Below, one piece after another: positions 7,987 to 17,120 of a DNA stretch of 64,000 bases. Every line of letters begins with the position of its first letter. Position 1 is the stretch's first letter. The notes beneath the pieces are model-generated. The model was not told where the DNA came from. It ran no database searches and was given only the letters and a program-made list of their open reading frames with translations. This DNA is from Actinoplanes subtropicus (GTDB lineage Bacteria; Actinomycetota; Actinomycetes; Mycobacteriales; Micromonosporaceae). Position numbers and translations under genes: made by a program. The stretch is from the NCBI RefSeq assembly GCF_000721705.1, contig NZ_JOJL01000011.1, positions 1 through 64,000 of the forward strand, read 5' to 3'.

Positions 7987-8403
7987 TCAGGGAACCACGA
8001 CCACCGGCCAACGGCCTACCCGGACCAGGCCGGCCGCGACCGAGACGCCGAACCAGCGGCGCCAGCCCCGGGACACGCCGACGACCACCACGTCGGCGCG
8101 GACCTCGTCGGCGATCGCGGCGAGGCTCTCGGTGGGACGGCCGACGCGGCTGACGAAGGCGACCGGTCCGGGGTTGTCCTCGGTGACCGCGCGGACCTCG
8201 GCCTCGACCGTACGGCTCAGGTCGGCGCGCAGCTGGGCCAGGAGCCCGCCGCCGCCCAGGACGGCCCACTCGAACGGGCCGGGGGTCATCACGTGCGCGA
8301 CGACCAGGCGGCACCGTTCGCGGCGGGCCAGGCCGGCGGCGTACCCGGCGGCCCGCATCGATCCGGTCGAGCCGTCGACGCCGACCAGGACGACACGCGA
8401 CAT
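7987..8403 (-). CDS. Universal stress protein (UspA family)
   Basis: 138 residues, the length of a single USP domain. It begins RVVLVGVDGSTGS and ends with an ATP-binding-like pattern (GVSRGWRRWFGVSVAAGLV, then PVVVV), a variant of the G-2x-G-9x-G(S/T) motif with Val in the Ser position. Cytoplasmic nucleotide-binding stress proteins of this type are numerous in actinobacteria. Divergent from the ligase gene with 44 nt between them. No partner function can be inferred. Confidence 0.88.
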   Translation of the reverse strand: MSRVVLVGVDGSTGSMRAAGYAAGLARRERCRLVVAHVMTPGPFEWAVLGGGGLLAQLRADLSRTVEAEVRAVTEDNPGPVAFVSRVGRPTESLAAIADEVRADVVVVGVSRGWRRWFGVSVAAGLVRVGRWPVVVVP

Positions 8404-8447
8404 GCCGTCCAGTGTGACCGGTCCGTCGCCCGTACGATCGACGCATC

Positions 8448-9927
8448 ATGGACGTCAGTGGTCACGCCCGGGCCGTGCTGGACGGGCTGCGCGCCTTCTA
8501 CGAGGCCCCGCCGATCGCCGATCGCCGAGCCCGGTGCCGGTGCCGGTGCCGCGGCCGCGCTCGCGCTGTTCCGCGAGGTCGCCGAGCGGGTGCCGGCCTA
8601 TCGCGCGCTGCTCGCCGAGCACGGCATCGATCCGGCCGGCGTCCGTACGGCGGAGGACTTCGCCCGGGTGCCGCTGCTGACCAAGGAGAACTACCTGCGC
8701 CGGCACCCGCTGCCCGAGCTGTGCCGGGACGGGCGGCTGGCGGGCGCGGACACCGTCGCGGTCTCGTCCGGATCGTCCGGCCGGCCGACCGTCTGGCCCC
8801 GGACCGTGCTCGACGAACTGGCCGTCGCGCGGCGCTTCGAGCACGCGTTGTACTCCAGTTTCCGCGCCGACGCTCGGCGTACGCTCGCGGTGGTCTGCTT
8901 TCCGCTCGGGTCCTGGGTCGGCGGGATGTACACCGCCGCGGCCTGCCGGCATCTGGCGGCCAAGGGCTATCCGCTCACGGTGGCGACGCCGGGCAACAAC
9001 GTGGCCGAGATCCTGCGGGTGGTCGGCGAGCTCGGCCCGCTCTACGACCAGGTCGTGCTGGCCGGTTACCCGCCGTTCCTCAAGATCGTCATCGACGCCG
9101 GCACCGGCTGGGAGCGGTATTCGATCAAGCTGCTGCTGGCCGGCGAGGTGTTCAGCGAGGCCTGGCGCGACCTGGTCGGGCGGCGGGCCGGAATGACCGG
9201 CGCGGTGACCGATTCGGTGTCGCTCTACGGCACCGCGGACGCCGGCGTGCTCGGCAACGAGACGCCGCTGAGCGTGACCGTGCGCCGGTTCCTCGCCGGG
9301 CGGCCCGAGCTGGCCGAGGAGCTGTTCGGCACCCGGCGGATGCCGACCCTGGTGCAGTACGACCCGGCGGTCCGGTTCTTCGAGACGCACGAGGGAACGC
9401 TGGTGTTCACCGGGGACGGCAGCGTGCCGCTGATCCGGTACCACATCGCGGACGACGGCGGCCTGGTCCCGTACGAGGAGATGATGCACTTCTGCCGCGG
9501 CCACGGCTTCGATCCCATGGCGGAGCTGGCCGAGCGGGAGACGGCCCGGCTGCCGTTCGTGTACGTCTTCGGCCGCTCGCTGTTCGCGGTGTCCTTCTTC
9601 GGCGCCAACGTGTACCCGGAGAACGTCGCCGGTGCCCTCGAGGGCGACGCGGTCAACTCGTGGGTGACCGGGAAGTTCGTGCTGTTCGTCGACGCCTCCG
9701 GCGAGCCGCGGCTGCGGGTGGTGGTCGAGATCGCGCCCGGTGCCGTGCCGCCGTCCGGCGCGACGACGCTGCTGGCCGAGGCGCTGCGGGCCGACCTGCG
9801 GCGGCTCAACAGCGAGTTCGCCAACTACGTGCCCGCCTCGCACCAGACGCCGGTGGTGGAGCTGCGGCCGCCGGGCGACCCCGAGTACTTCCCGGCCGGC
9901 GTGAAGCACCGCTACACGCGGCCGTAG
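8448..9927 (+). CDS. Phenylacetate-CoA-ligase-like adenylate-forming enzyme, frameshifted near the N-terminus
   Basis: The protein resembles PaaK-family acyl-CoA/adenylate-forming enzymes: SSGSSGRPTVWP (P-loop), SLYGTAD and IRYHIAD are visible. The ATG at 8448 reads MDVSGHARAVLDGLRAFYEA, then the frame is lost at a 7-bp tandem duplication (atcgccg, 8514-8520 and 8521-8527). Removing one copy joins FYEAPPIA to EPGAGAGAAAALALF and restores one frame to 9927. Without correction, translation could start at GTG 8590 and lose about 45 residues. Either a real phase-type mutation or a sequence error. The substrate is unknown; similar proteins act in cofactor or polyketide pathways. Confidence 0.75.
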
Positions 9928-9978
9928 TGCTCCGGTCCGGTACCCTTGCCGGGCCTGTCGCCGACACCCGGACCGAGG

Positions 9979-10653
9979 ATGACCACGACATCGAGCACGG
10001 CACTGCCCGCCCCCGAGGTCGTCATCGAGCTCGGCAGGCTGCGGCCCCAGCTCGTCCGGGGCGCTCGCGTCCTCGCCGAGACGATCGCGGTGCCGACCCT
10101 GCTGCTGTGGGTGTCGCTGCAGACCGTCGGCCTGGGCTGGGGCCTGGCCGTGGTGATCGGCTGGTGCGCCCTCGCGCTCGGCCTGCGCCGCCTGCTCGGC
10201 CACCCGCTGCCGGGCACGCTGCTGCTGAGCGCGGGCATGCTGTGCGGCCGGGCGGTGCTGGCCCTGGTGCTCTCCAGCGCGCTGGTCTACGTCCTGCAAC
10301 CGGTGGTCGGCTCGGCCCTGCTCGGCGTGCTGTTCCTGGGCAGCGCGGCGATCGGCCGGCCGGTCACCATCCGGCTGGCCCGGGATTTCGTGTCGCTGCC
10401 CGCCGAGCTCTTCCACGACCCGGGGATCCGCCGGCTGTTCACCCAGGTGACCGTGGCGTGGGGCGTCTCCCGGCTGCTCGACGCCGGGCTGAGCCTGGGC
10501 CTGCTGCACTGGGGCGTCGGCTTCGGGCTGGTGGCCCGCCCGTTCTTCAGCGGTCTGCTGAGCGCGCTGACGATCGCCGCCTGCTCGGTCTGGGCGCTCC
10601 GCACCCTGCGCCGGATGGGCGTGCAGCTCCGGCTGCGCTCCCGGAAGACCTAA
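9979..10653 (+). CDS. Polytopic membrane protein (VC0807/septation-A-like)
   Basis: 224 residues with about six hydrophobic segments, a variant of the VC0807/intracellular-septation-like family (VLFLGSAAIGRPVTIRLARDF, then a helix pair). Start at ATG 9979 with a short GAGG just upstream. No catalytic motif is seen and the function is unknown. It begins 51 nt after the ligase gene on the same strand. Its TAA overlaps the stop of the convergent deacetylase gene by 4 nt. Confidence 0.7.
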   Translation: MTTTSSTALPAPEVVIELGRLRPQLVRGARVLAETIAVPTLLLWVSLQTVGLGWGLAVVIGWCALALGLRRLLGHPLPGTLLLSAGMLCGRAVLALVLSSALVYVLQPVVGSALLGVLFLGSAAIGRPVTIRLARDFVSLPAELFHDPGIRRLFTQVTVAWGVSRLLDAGLSLGLLHWGVGFGLVARPFFSGLLSALTIAACSVWALRTLRRMGVQLRLRSRKT

Positions 10654-11363
10654 ACCATTTCCCGGTACGCCGGAACGCCCAGCAACTCGTCGACCGTGAC
10701 GAACCGGTAGCCGCGCTCGGTCAGCCCGTCCACGGTGAGCCGCACCGCCTTCACCGTCTGGGTCCGGTCGCCGACCCGCCCGTCGAAGCCGTCGTGGAAG
10801 ATCAGAATGGTGCCGGGCCGGGTCTGCGCGATCGCCCGCCGGGCCATCGCCGCGCCGTCCCGGTGGAACACCTCGAGCGGGTGGCAGAACACCCCGGAGA
10901 CCGGTTCCAGCCGCCGCTGCCGGAGCATCCGCAGCAGCGCGGGCTGCCGCCACAGCCACGGCGTACGGGCCAGCGCCGGAGTGCGCCCGAGCCGCTCCCG
11001 CAGCACCTCCTGGGTCCGGTCGACCTCGCGGCGGAAGGCGCCCGGCCGCAGGTAGGTGCTGAAGCGGTGGGTCAGCGAGTGGTTGCCGATCACGTGGCCC
11101 GCGGCGGCGATCCGGTCGGTCGCCGCCGGGTAGCGCTCCACGCAGCGGCCCACCTGGAAGAACGTGCCCCGGATGCCGCGGCTCTCCAGGAAATCGGCGA
11201 TCTCCGAGGTGTACGGCTCGTTCGGCCCGTCGTCGAAGGTCAGCGCCACCACCCGCTCCGGTTGCGGGGCCCGGTAGGGATAGCGGCCGAACACCTGCGA
11301 CTGCGGGAGCATGAACAGGGCGTACGCGAGCAGCAGCGCGACGATCAGCGCGAGCGCTACCAA
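10650..11363 (-). CDS. NodB-type polysaccharide deacetylase, membrane-anchored
   Basis: 237 residues. One N-terminal hydrophobic segment (1-20) is followed by a NodB domain with TFDDGPN (42-48) and HSLTH (95-99), which bind the metal in carbohydrate esterase family 4. The usual RxPxG motif 3 is replaced by RTPWLW, so substrate binding may differ. De-N-acetylation of an envelope amino sugar, outside the membrane, is expected. The TTG start lies inside the 3' end of the GT2 gene (7-nt overlap), pointing to translational coupling with that glycosyltransferase. Confidence 0.82.
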   Translation of the reverse strand: MVALALIVALLLAYALFMLPQSQVFGRYPYRAPQPERVVALTFDDGPNEPYTSEIADFLESRGIRGTFFQVGRCVERYPAATDRIAAAGHVIGNHSLTHRFSTYLRPGAFRREVDRTQEVLRERLGRTPALARTPWLWRQPALLRMLRQRRLEPVSGVFCHPLEVFHRDGAAMARRAIAQTRPGTILIFHDGFDGRVGDRTQTVKAVRLTVDGLTERGYRFVTVDELLGVPAYREMV

Positions 11364-12253
11364 TGGAGGCCCGCCGGCACGGTGTGCTGCTGGACGTAGT
11401 CGACCGCGGTGTCCGCCTTCTCCTCCAGGTAGGTCCGGGGAGCCTGGAACGCGAACAGCGCCAGCGTGGCGACCAGCGCGGCGGCGGCCAGCCGGAGCCG
11501 GGGCGACGGCTTACGGCGGCTGTTGCCCCGGAAGACCGGCGCGGAGCCGATGACCCGGCGGCCGGTGACCCGGTTGAGCACGTACGCGGAAAGGTAGAAG
11601 ACGAACAGGCAGACGAAGACGTTGTAGAAGAACCCGCGGGTGAACCGCCGCCCCGAGGTGAAGGTCGGGTTGGTGTGGTCGTAGACGACCCGGCCCTCTT
11701 GCCGCATCCGGCGCAGCAGGTCCAGTTCGTCGCCGCCCTGGGTCAGGTGCAGGTCGTAGCCGGTCCAGCGGTCCCGGCGGAAGGCGATGTTGGTGGCGCT
11801 GACGTAGTAGGTGCGGCCGGTCGCGCGGTAGACCGCCTGCACGGCGCCGAAGAGCGAGCGGGCGAAGACCCGGCCCCAGCGCGGGCCGTCGGAGTACCGG
11901 CACGGCCCGACGACCGCCACCACCTCGTCGTCCGACCGGAACCCGCGGTCGATCTTCGAGAGCCAGTCCGGCGCGTACGTGGTGTCCGCGTCCGCCGAGA
12001 CGACGATCTCGCCCCGGCTGGCCACCGTGCCGGCCTCGCGCGCGTTGCACACCCCCGGCGCGGACTCGGTGACCACCCGGACGCCGAGCTCGCGGGCGAT
12101 CCGCGCGGTGTCGTCCGTGCAGTTGTTGTCCACCACCACGATCTCGTACGCGCCGGCGAAATCCTGCCGCTGAAGCGACCGGATCGCCTCACCTATGTAC
12201 GCCGCCTCGTTGTAGCAGGGGACGACGACGCTGAACCGGAATGTCATGGCCAT
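11357..12253 (-). CDS. Family 2 glycosyltransferase, membrane-associated
   Basis: 298 residues. A GT-A domain begins FRFSVVVPCYNEAAYIGEAI and carries ADADTTYAPDW (metal/nucleotide-sugar Asp) and GGDELDLLRRMR (catalytic acid region). Two C-terminal hydrophobic segments (about 214-232 and 264-281) place it at the membrane. No QxxRW motif is seen, so it is not a clear processive synthase. It is directly coupled to a NodB deacetylase, so the pair probably makes and modifies an amino-sugar-containing glycan or glycolipid. Two start ATGs (12253, 12247) are possible. Confidence 0.85.
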   Translation of the reverse strand: MAMTFRFSVVVPCYNEAAYIGEAIRSLQRQDFAGAYEIVVVDNNCTDDTARIARELGVRVVTESAPGVCNAREAGTVASRGEIVVSADADTTYAPDWLSKIDRGFRSDDEVVAVVGPCRYSDGPRWGRVFARSLFGAVQAVYRATGRTYYVSATNIAFRRDRWTGYDLHLTQGGDELDLLRRMRQEGRVVYDHTNPTFTSGRRFTRGFFYNVFVCLFVFYLSAYVLNRVTGRRVIGSAPVFRGNSRRKPSPRLRLAAAALVATLALFAFQAPRTYLEEKADTAVDYVQQHTVPAGLHW

Positions 12254-12324
12254 CACTGTGCTGCCCCCAGGCGAGCCGAACCATAGATGATCACCCGGAT
12301 TCAACCCCGAGATTTGGGGGCCGG

Positions 12325-13224
12325 TCAACTGGGGTAGGCGGCGCCGTTGATGTTCAGGCGGATCGCGTAAACGGAGGTGGTGGCGGTGATGAACAGGTGG
12401 TTGCGCCGGGCTCCCCCGAAGGCGAGGTTGGAGGTGACCTCGGGGACGTGCAGTTTGCCCAGCAGCCCGCCGTCCGGCGCGAAGCAGTGCAGCCCGTCGT
12501 GCGCGGCCGCCCAGACCCGGCCCTCGGTGTCCAGCCGCAGCCCGTCGAACGTTCCCGCGTCGCAGGTGGCGAAGACCTCGCCGCCGGCGAGCTTTGCCCC
12601 GCCGTCGACGGTGAACCGCCGGATGTGCCCGCGGCCCGAGTCGCCGACGTACAGGATGCTCTCGTCGGCGCTGAAGGCCAGCCCGTTCGGGCGCTCGAAG
12701 TCGCCGGCGACCCGGTCCACCTCGCCCGCCGGGCCGATCCGGTAGACGTGGCAGCCGTCCAGCTCCGAGGGCGCCCGGATGCCTTCGTAGTCGCTGTCGA
12801 TGCCGTAGCTGGGATCGGTGAACCAGATGCCGCCGTCGGAGTGCTCGACCACGTCGTTCGGGCTGTTGAACCGGTTGCCCCGGTACCGGTCGGCCAGCAC
12901 GGTCAGCGATCCGTCGTGCTCGATCCGGGTCACCCGGCGGGTACCCTGCTCGCAACTGACCAGCCGGCCGAGCCGGTCCAGCGTGCGGCCGTTCGCGTAG
13001 TCGGCCGGCGCCCGCAGGACCCCGACCGCCCCGGTGGTCTCGTCCCAGCGCAGGACGCGATCGTTCGGGATGTCGCTGAAGACCAGATACCGGCCGGCCG
13101 GCACGTACGCGGGGCCCTCCGTCCACCGGCCGCCGTCGAAGACGCGCTCCAGCCACTCGTCGCCGCCGACCTTCGCGAAGCGCTCGTCCAGAACCTCGAA
13201 CCGTGCCCTGACCTTCTCCACCAT
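12325..13224 (-). CDS. SMP-30/gluconolactonase-family lactonase
   Basis: 299 residues, a six-bladed propeller of the SMP-30/gluconolactonase/LRE family. RWTEGPAYV, FNSPNDVVEHSDGGIWFTDP and RPNGLAFSADES contain the Glu, Asn and Asp that hold the divalent metal. It should open a sugar or xenobiotic lactone in the cytoplasm, as no signal peptide is seen. The ATG at 13224 has AGAGG just upstream, so it is preferred to an earlier in-frame ATG. Divergent from the sigma factor gene. Confidence 0.9.
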   Translation of the reverse strand: MVEKVRARFEVLDERFAKVGGDEWLERVFDGGRWTEGPAYVPAGRYLVFSDIPNDRVLRWDETTGAVGVLRAPADYANGRTLDRLGRLVSCEQGTRRVTRIEHDGSLTVLADRYRGNRFNSPNDVVEHSDGGIWFTDPSYGIDSDYEGIRAPSELDGCHVYRIGPAGEVDRVAGDFERPNGLAFSADESILYVGDSGRGHIRRFTVDGGAKLAGGEVFATCDAGTFDGLRLDTEGRVWAAAHDGLHCFAPDGGLLGKLHVPEVTSNLAFGGARRNHLFITATTSVYAIRLNINGAAYPS

Positions 13225-13333
13225 GGTCCTCTTTCTACTCCGCGTTTTTCCCGCCGTACCGTGCAACAGCCGGCGGGGCCCGTCTCGTATTTGTGGATGT
13301 GAGTCTGCTGCGGCGGGGAGGGTGGCCGGAATT

Positions 13334-13837
13334 TTGGAGTTCGACGACTACGTGAGGTCGCGCGGCGCGGCGCTGGTGCGGTTGGCGCGGCTGTTGACCG
13401 GTGACCGGCATCGCGGCGAGGACCTGGCGCAGGAGGTGCTGGCCCGGGCGTTCGTGCGCTGGCCGGCCATCTCGGCGGCGCAGTCGCCCGAGCCGTACCT
13501 GCGCCGGATGCTGGTCAACGCGGCGATCACCCGCTGGCGGAAGCGATCCAGCCACGAGATCGCCGTGGCCGACACCTTCGACACCGCCGGCGCGGCGGAT
13601 CTCGAGGCGGAGCTGGTCGAGCGGGACGTCCTGTGGCAGCACGTGCGGCGGTTGCCGGCCAAGCAGCGGGCGGCGATCGTGTTGCGCTACTACGAGGACC
13701 TGCACGACGCGTCGATCGCCGAGCTGCTGGGTTGCACTCCGGTGACCGTTCGCACGCAGGTGCGGCGGGCGCTCGCGACCCTGCGTACCCAGCTGGGTGC
13801 CGACCTGGAGCTGTACGCGAAGGAGGGAACGCGATGA
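13334..13837 (+). CDS. SigE-family RNA polymerase sigma factor (ECF group)
   Basis: 167 residues. Region 2 (FDDYVRSRGAALVRLARLLTG; EDLAQEVLARAFVRWP) and region 4 (LPAKQRAAIVLRYYEDLHDA; ELLGCTPVTVRTQVRRAL) are clear, with the actinobacterial SigE-family variant ending of region 4. The TTG at 13334 gives the family's usual start (MEFDDYVRSRG); a GTG at 13322 is the alternative. Its TGA overlaps the ATG of the next gene (ATGA), so the downstream membrane protein is probably its regulator. Confidence 0.88.
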   Translation: MEFDDYVRSRGAALVRLARLLTGDRHRGEDLAQEVLARAFVRWPAISAAQSPEPYLRRMLVNAAITRWRKRSSHEIAVADTFDTAGAADLEAELVERDVLWQHVRRLPAKQRAAIVLRYYEDLHDASIAELLGCTPVTVRTQVRRALATLRTQLGADLELYAKEGTR

Positions 13838-14922
13838 CCGACCTGGATCGAGCCCTGCACAGCACGCTGACCCGTGTCGCGGAGGAGGACGTGCACGTCG
13901 AGCGGCTTCTCGCCGGCGCACGCGCGAGCGGCATCCGTTACCGCCGCCGCCGGCGGATCGGCCTCGGGGTGGGCGCGAGCGTGTCGGCCGGCGCCGCCGT
14001 GCTGGCGCTCTCGATGACGGTGACGGCCGCGGTGGGCCGGAGCGCGGGGCCGGGGCCTGCGCCGGGGTCCGGGTCCTCCGCGGCGCCGCCGTCCGCGCCG
14101 CCGCGCTTCACGCCGACGCCGAGCGCGGTGCCGATGACGACGGTGCCAACGCCGCCGGTGGTCGCCGGTGGCGTCTCGGCAGCCGACTCGGCCGCCGAGG
14201 TCGGCCGCCCGCTCAGGCTGCACCTCAGCCTGGACCGGGCGCCGTTCCCGACCGACGACGCGCAGTACCAGCAGCTGATCGGCGCGCGGCAGGAGCTGCT
14301 CACCGTCGACGGCACCGATCACGGCCGGGGCCGCGAGCTCACCGTGCGGGTGGGCGCCACCACCCAGGACTGGGAGCCGCTCTCCGGCACGCACCAGGCC
14401 GTCGTCGTGGGCGGACGCCCCGGCACGCTCGCCGGCGACGCGCGGAATGTCGTCCTGCGCTGGCGGGCCGCCAACGGCCTGTGGCTGCAGGTGGCGGGCG
14501 CGCGGGACGCGGCCGAGGCCTCGGCGGTCGCGGCCGGCGTCCGGCTGGACCGCACCTATCGATGCGCCGCGCCGTATCGGCTGCCGTCGCTGCCGGCCAC
14601 GATGAAGCCGGAGAGCTGCTCGGTGGTCTTCCACGGCGGCACGGCCGGCAGCATGCTGAGCGTGACCGACAAGACGTTCAGCATCCTGGTCACCACCGAG
14701 GCCGGCCGGGTCGCGCAGCCGAACGAGAAGCTCGGCGGCCGGCCCGCCCGGGTCGTGCAGCACGCCGGCGACGGTGGGGCGCCGATCATGGAGGTGACCG
14801 TCGACGAGGACGGTGCGGTGCTCTCGCTGACCGCCTCCGGTCAGTACGACCCGGCGGTGGTCCGCCGGATCGCCGCCGACTGCGACTGGACCGGCGGTTC
14901 GGACCCGTCGACCTGGCGGTGA
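13834..14922 (+). CDS. Single-TM protein, probable partner of the SigE-family factor
   Basis: 362 residues: a cytoplasmic N-terminus (about 36) with a basic stretch (RYRRRRR), one transmembrane helix (about 42-65), a Pro/Ser/Thr-rich linker and a beta-rich extracytoplasmic domain with a few cysteines. This layout and the 4-nt overlap with the sigma gene match anti-sigma-like membrane partners, but I see no zinc anti-sigma motif. Role as sensor or anti-sigma factor is inferred from context. A hairpin that includes its stop codon ends the transcript. Confidence 0.75.
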   Translation: MTDLDRALHSTLTRVAEEDVHVERLLAGARASGIRYRRRRRIGLGVGASVSAGAAVLALSMTVTAAVGRSAGPGPAPGSGSSAAPPSAPPRFTPTPSAVPMTTVPTPPVVAGGVSAADSAAEVGRPLRLHLSLDRAPFPTDDAQYQQLIGARQELLTVDGTDHGRGRELTVRVGATTQDWEPLSGTHQAVVVGGRPGTLAGDARNVVLRWRAANGLWLQVAGARDAAEASAVAAGVRLDRTYRCAAPYRLPSLPATMKPESCSVVFHGGTAGSMLSVTDKTFSILVTTEAGRVAQPNEKLGGRPARVVQHAGDGGAPIMEVTVDEDGAVLSLTASGQYDPAVVRRIAADCDWTGGSDPSTWR

Positions 14923-14950
14923 GGGTCCCCGCCCGGGGCGGGGACCCTCA
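14920..14950. terminator. Bidirectional hairpin terminator
   Basis: gagggtccccgcc and its complement form a perfect stem (14-bp with the outer t-a pair) around a 3-nt loop. The TGA of the plus-strand gene is part of the stem, and the convergent propeller gene ends at 14971. Confidence 0.85.
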
Positions 14951-14970
14951 CCCATCGGGGGTGAAACGGA

Positions 14971-16335
14971 TCAGGTCAGGGCGGCCGTGTAGACGTTGGT
15001 GTGGTTGTCGGTGTTGTCGGTGGAGGCCATGAAGATCTTGTGGTCCGCCACCGCCATCGGGCCGCCGAGGTAGCCCATCTGATCGCCGAACGTGAGCAGC
15101 GAGATCGGCTGGCAGACCGCGGCGCCGCAGCCCTTCAGGTTGTACGAGAAGAAGCCGGAGTCGACCGGGAACCCGTTGGCCGGGCCCTTGCCGACGAGCA
15201 CCACGTCGCCGACCACGACCGGTGGGGAGGCCGGCGCGGTGGCGAAGCTCAGGCCCATCCAGCTCGGCTGGCACTGGGCCTGGCCGCAGCCGGCCAGCGG
15301 GTAGGCGAAGACGCCGCCGATGAACCGCGGGTCGATGGTGTCGTTGTCGCTGGCGAGCAGCGTGTTCCCGGCGATCGCCAGGCCGCCCTCGACGCCGAAG
15401 CCGCCGGTGAAGTAGCTGCGCAGCGGCTTGCAGGTCGCCTGCCCGCAGCCGCCGCCGGCGAACGCCATCAGGTGGAAGTCGGTGTTCACGCCGTCGCCGA
15501 ACAGCGTCGACGAGCCGGCGAACACGGTGGTGCCGGCGATCGCGAGCCCGCTGCCGGGCCCGCCGGCGTCGGCGGTCCAGGCGGGCTTGCAGGTGGCCGT
15601 GCCGCAGCCGAGGGCCGGGAAGGCCAGCAGCCGGCCGGTGAACAGCTCGGGCGTCGACCGGAACGACTCGACGTACACGTAGCCGTTGCCGACCGCGGGC
15701 GTGAGCAGGTTCTCGTTCGACGCGCCCACCCCGGTCCACAGCGGCGAGCAGACCGCCCGGCCGCAGCCGGTGGCGCGGAACGCGTACAGGTGCCCGGTGA
15801 AGTCGCCGACGTAGGCGATCCCCCCGGCGACGGTGACCGATCCGGTGGCCCCGTCGAGCATCCGGCCGGTCCAGACCGGCTGGCAGGTCGCCGCGCCGCA
15901 ACCGGCGGCCGGGAAGGCGAACAGCGAGTGGACGTTGGTGGAGGCGACGAACACCAGGCCGCCGGCGACCGCCGGGGTGGCGTCGATGCTGCCGTCGATG
16001 TGCGCCTTCCAGAGCGGTTCGCAGGAGGCGTCGCCGCAGCCGGCGCTGGCGAAGACGGACAGGTTGCCGTCGAAGTCGGTGATGTAGAGGCGGCCGCCGA
16101 CGACCACCGGGCCGCCGTGGTTCTGGCCGTTGTCGTCGAAGTGGGCCTTGGACACCACCTTCACGTTCGCGATGTTCCGCGAGGTGAAGGCGTTCTCGGC
16201 CGGGTTCGTGCTGGTGTGCAGCGCGTTCTGCCCGTACTGCGGCCACTCGTTGACCGGGGCCGCCGTCGCGGCGGCCGGTACGGCCAGGCCGGCGACGACC
16301 AGGGCCAGCATCGTCAGGTACCGGAAAGCACGCAA
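14971..16335 (-). CDS. Secreted PQQ-like beta-propeller with seven Cys-paired repeats
   Basis: 454 residues. A Sec signal peptide (MRAFRYLTMLALVVAGLAVP, cleavage near ATA-AP) is followed by seven blades, each with a GCGxxxCxP motif (GCGDASCEPLW, GCGAATCQPVW, GCGRAVCSPLW, GCGTATCKPAW, GCGQATCKPLR, GCGQAQCQPSW, GCGAAVCQPIS) and a GLxxxG-type strand. The paired cysteines could form one disulfide per blade. No PQQ ligand or catalytic motif is seen, so a binding or scaffold role outside the cell is more likely than a dehydrogenase. The gene is monocistronic, with a 120-nt upstream gap. Confidence 0.85.
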   Translation of the reverse strand: MRAFRYLTMLALVVAGLAVPAAATAAPVNEWPQYGQNALHTSTNPAENAFTSRNIANVKVVSKAHFDDNGQNHGGPVVVGGRLYITDFDGNLSVFASAGCGDASCEPLWKAHIDGSIDATPAVAGGLVFVASTNVHSLFAFPAAGCGAATCQPVWTGRMLDGATGSVTVAGGIAYVGDFTGHLYAFRATGCGRAVCSPLWTGVGASNENLLTPAVGNGYVYVESFRSTPELFTGRLLAFPALGCGTATCKPAWTADAGGPGSGLAIAGTTVFAGSSTLFGDGVNTDFHLMAFAGGGCGQATCKPLRSYFTGGFGVEGGLAIAGNTLLASDNDTIDPRFIGGVFAYPLAGCGQAQCQPSWMGLSFATAPASPPVVVGDVVLVGKGPANGFPVDSGFFSYNLKGCGAAVCQPISLLTFGDQMGYLGGPMAVADHKIFMASTDNTDNHTNVYTAALT

Positions 16336-16456
16336 AGTTCCCCCAAACTTCGTGCCGTCAAATGATGACTGTCAGTGTCCGTCCGACGCTGGAGCGCGAC
16401 TGGAACGACGCTGAAAGGGGCAGTCAGACGGCGGGGCTTTCAGGGGACGGGGGCTT

Positions 16457-17095
16457 TCAGAGGGCGGGGCCGAACAGGCGGCGGGCCTGATCGGCTCGCA
16501 GCCCGACGAAGGTGCCGGTCGCCGAGACCAGGATCGTGCCGGGGTCGGCCTCGGTGGCGATGGTCCCGGTGGCGGTCACCCGCCGGCCGGCCACCTCGTC
16601 GACCACGGCGGTGAGCCGCAACGGGGTACGCAGTGGCACCGGCGCCCGGTAGCTGGTGTCCAGCCGTACGGTCATGCCCGGGTTTCCGGAGGCGCCGACG
16701 GCGTGGCCGAGGATCTGGTCGAGCAGCATCGCGCTCACGCCGCCGTGCGCGAAGGTCGGCGGCCCCTCGAAGGCCAGCCCGAGCGTGCAGCGGCCGATCG
16801 CCACCCCGCCGGCCACCTCGATGTGCAGCGGCGGGGCGAGGGCGCTCCCGTGGCCGGTCACCGGGTTGTACATGCGGACGCCGCGCAGCAGGTCGTCGAC
16901 GGCCGGCACGGCGGCGCCGCGGGCCTGCTCACCGAGGCGCGCGGCGACCGATCGGAGCTCGCCGGCGGCCCGCAGCAGCTCGGCGGCCGGGGCCTCGGTC
17001 TTGGTGGCGTGCTCGATCAGCGTCCGCAGCGCCTCGCCCAGCTCGCTGATGGCCTCGCGCCGCGCGGTTCGGGTGTCGTCCACAACCAACAGCAT
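16457..17095 (-). CDS. PaaI-family hotdog thioesterase
   Basis: 212 residues. A helical N-terminal extension (about 80 residues) precedes a hotdog domain with the PaaI/4HBT signature (PTFAHGGVSAMLLDQILGHA), in which the Asp on the helix is catalytic or substrate-positioning. It should hydrolyse an acyl-CoA. The start is 46 nt from a KstR box and a CRP-like site that it shares with the divergent gene at 17180, so it is probably part of the steroid regulon, perhaps releasing CoA from a stalled intermediate. The substrate is not shown. Confidence 0.85.
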   Translation of the reverse strand: MLLVVDDTRTARREAISELGEALRTLIEHATKTEAPAAELLRAAGELRSVAARLGEQARGAAVPAVDDLLRGVRMYNPVTGHGSALAPPLHIEVAGGVAIGRCTLGLAFEGPPTFAHGGVSAMLLDQILGHAVGASGNPGMTVRLDTSYRAPVPLRTPLRLTAVVDEVAGRRVTATGTIATEADPGTILVSATGTFVGLRADQARRLFGPAL

Positions 17096-17120
17096 CGCCT
17101 GCTCACCGCTCTCATGACCT

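Noticed and set aside
13225..13333. ECF-type promoter (GCAAC ... CGTA) before the SigE-family gene
   Set aside because: The spacing can be made to fit only with a nonstandard -35; not enough to claim autoregulation.
3300..16335. Secondary metabolite cluster (SARP, ligase, GT2)
   Set aside because: No PKS, NRPS, terpene or RiPP core enzymes are present; the genes are better read as separate units.
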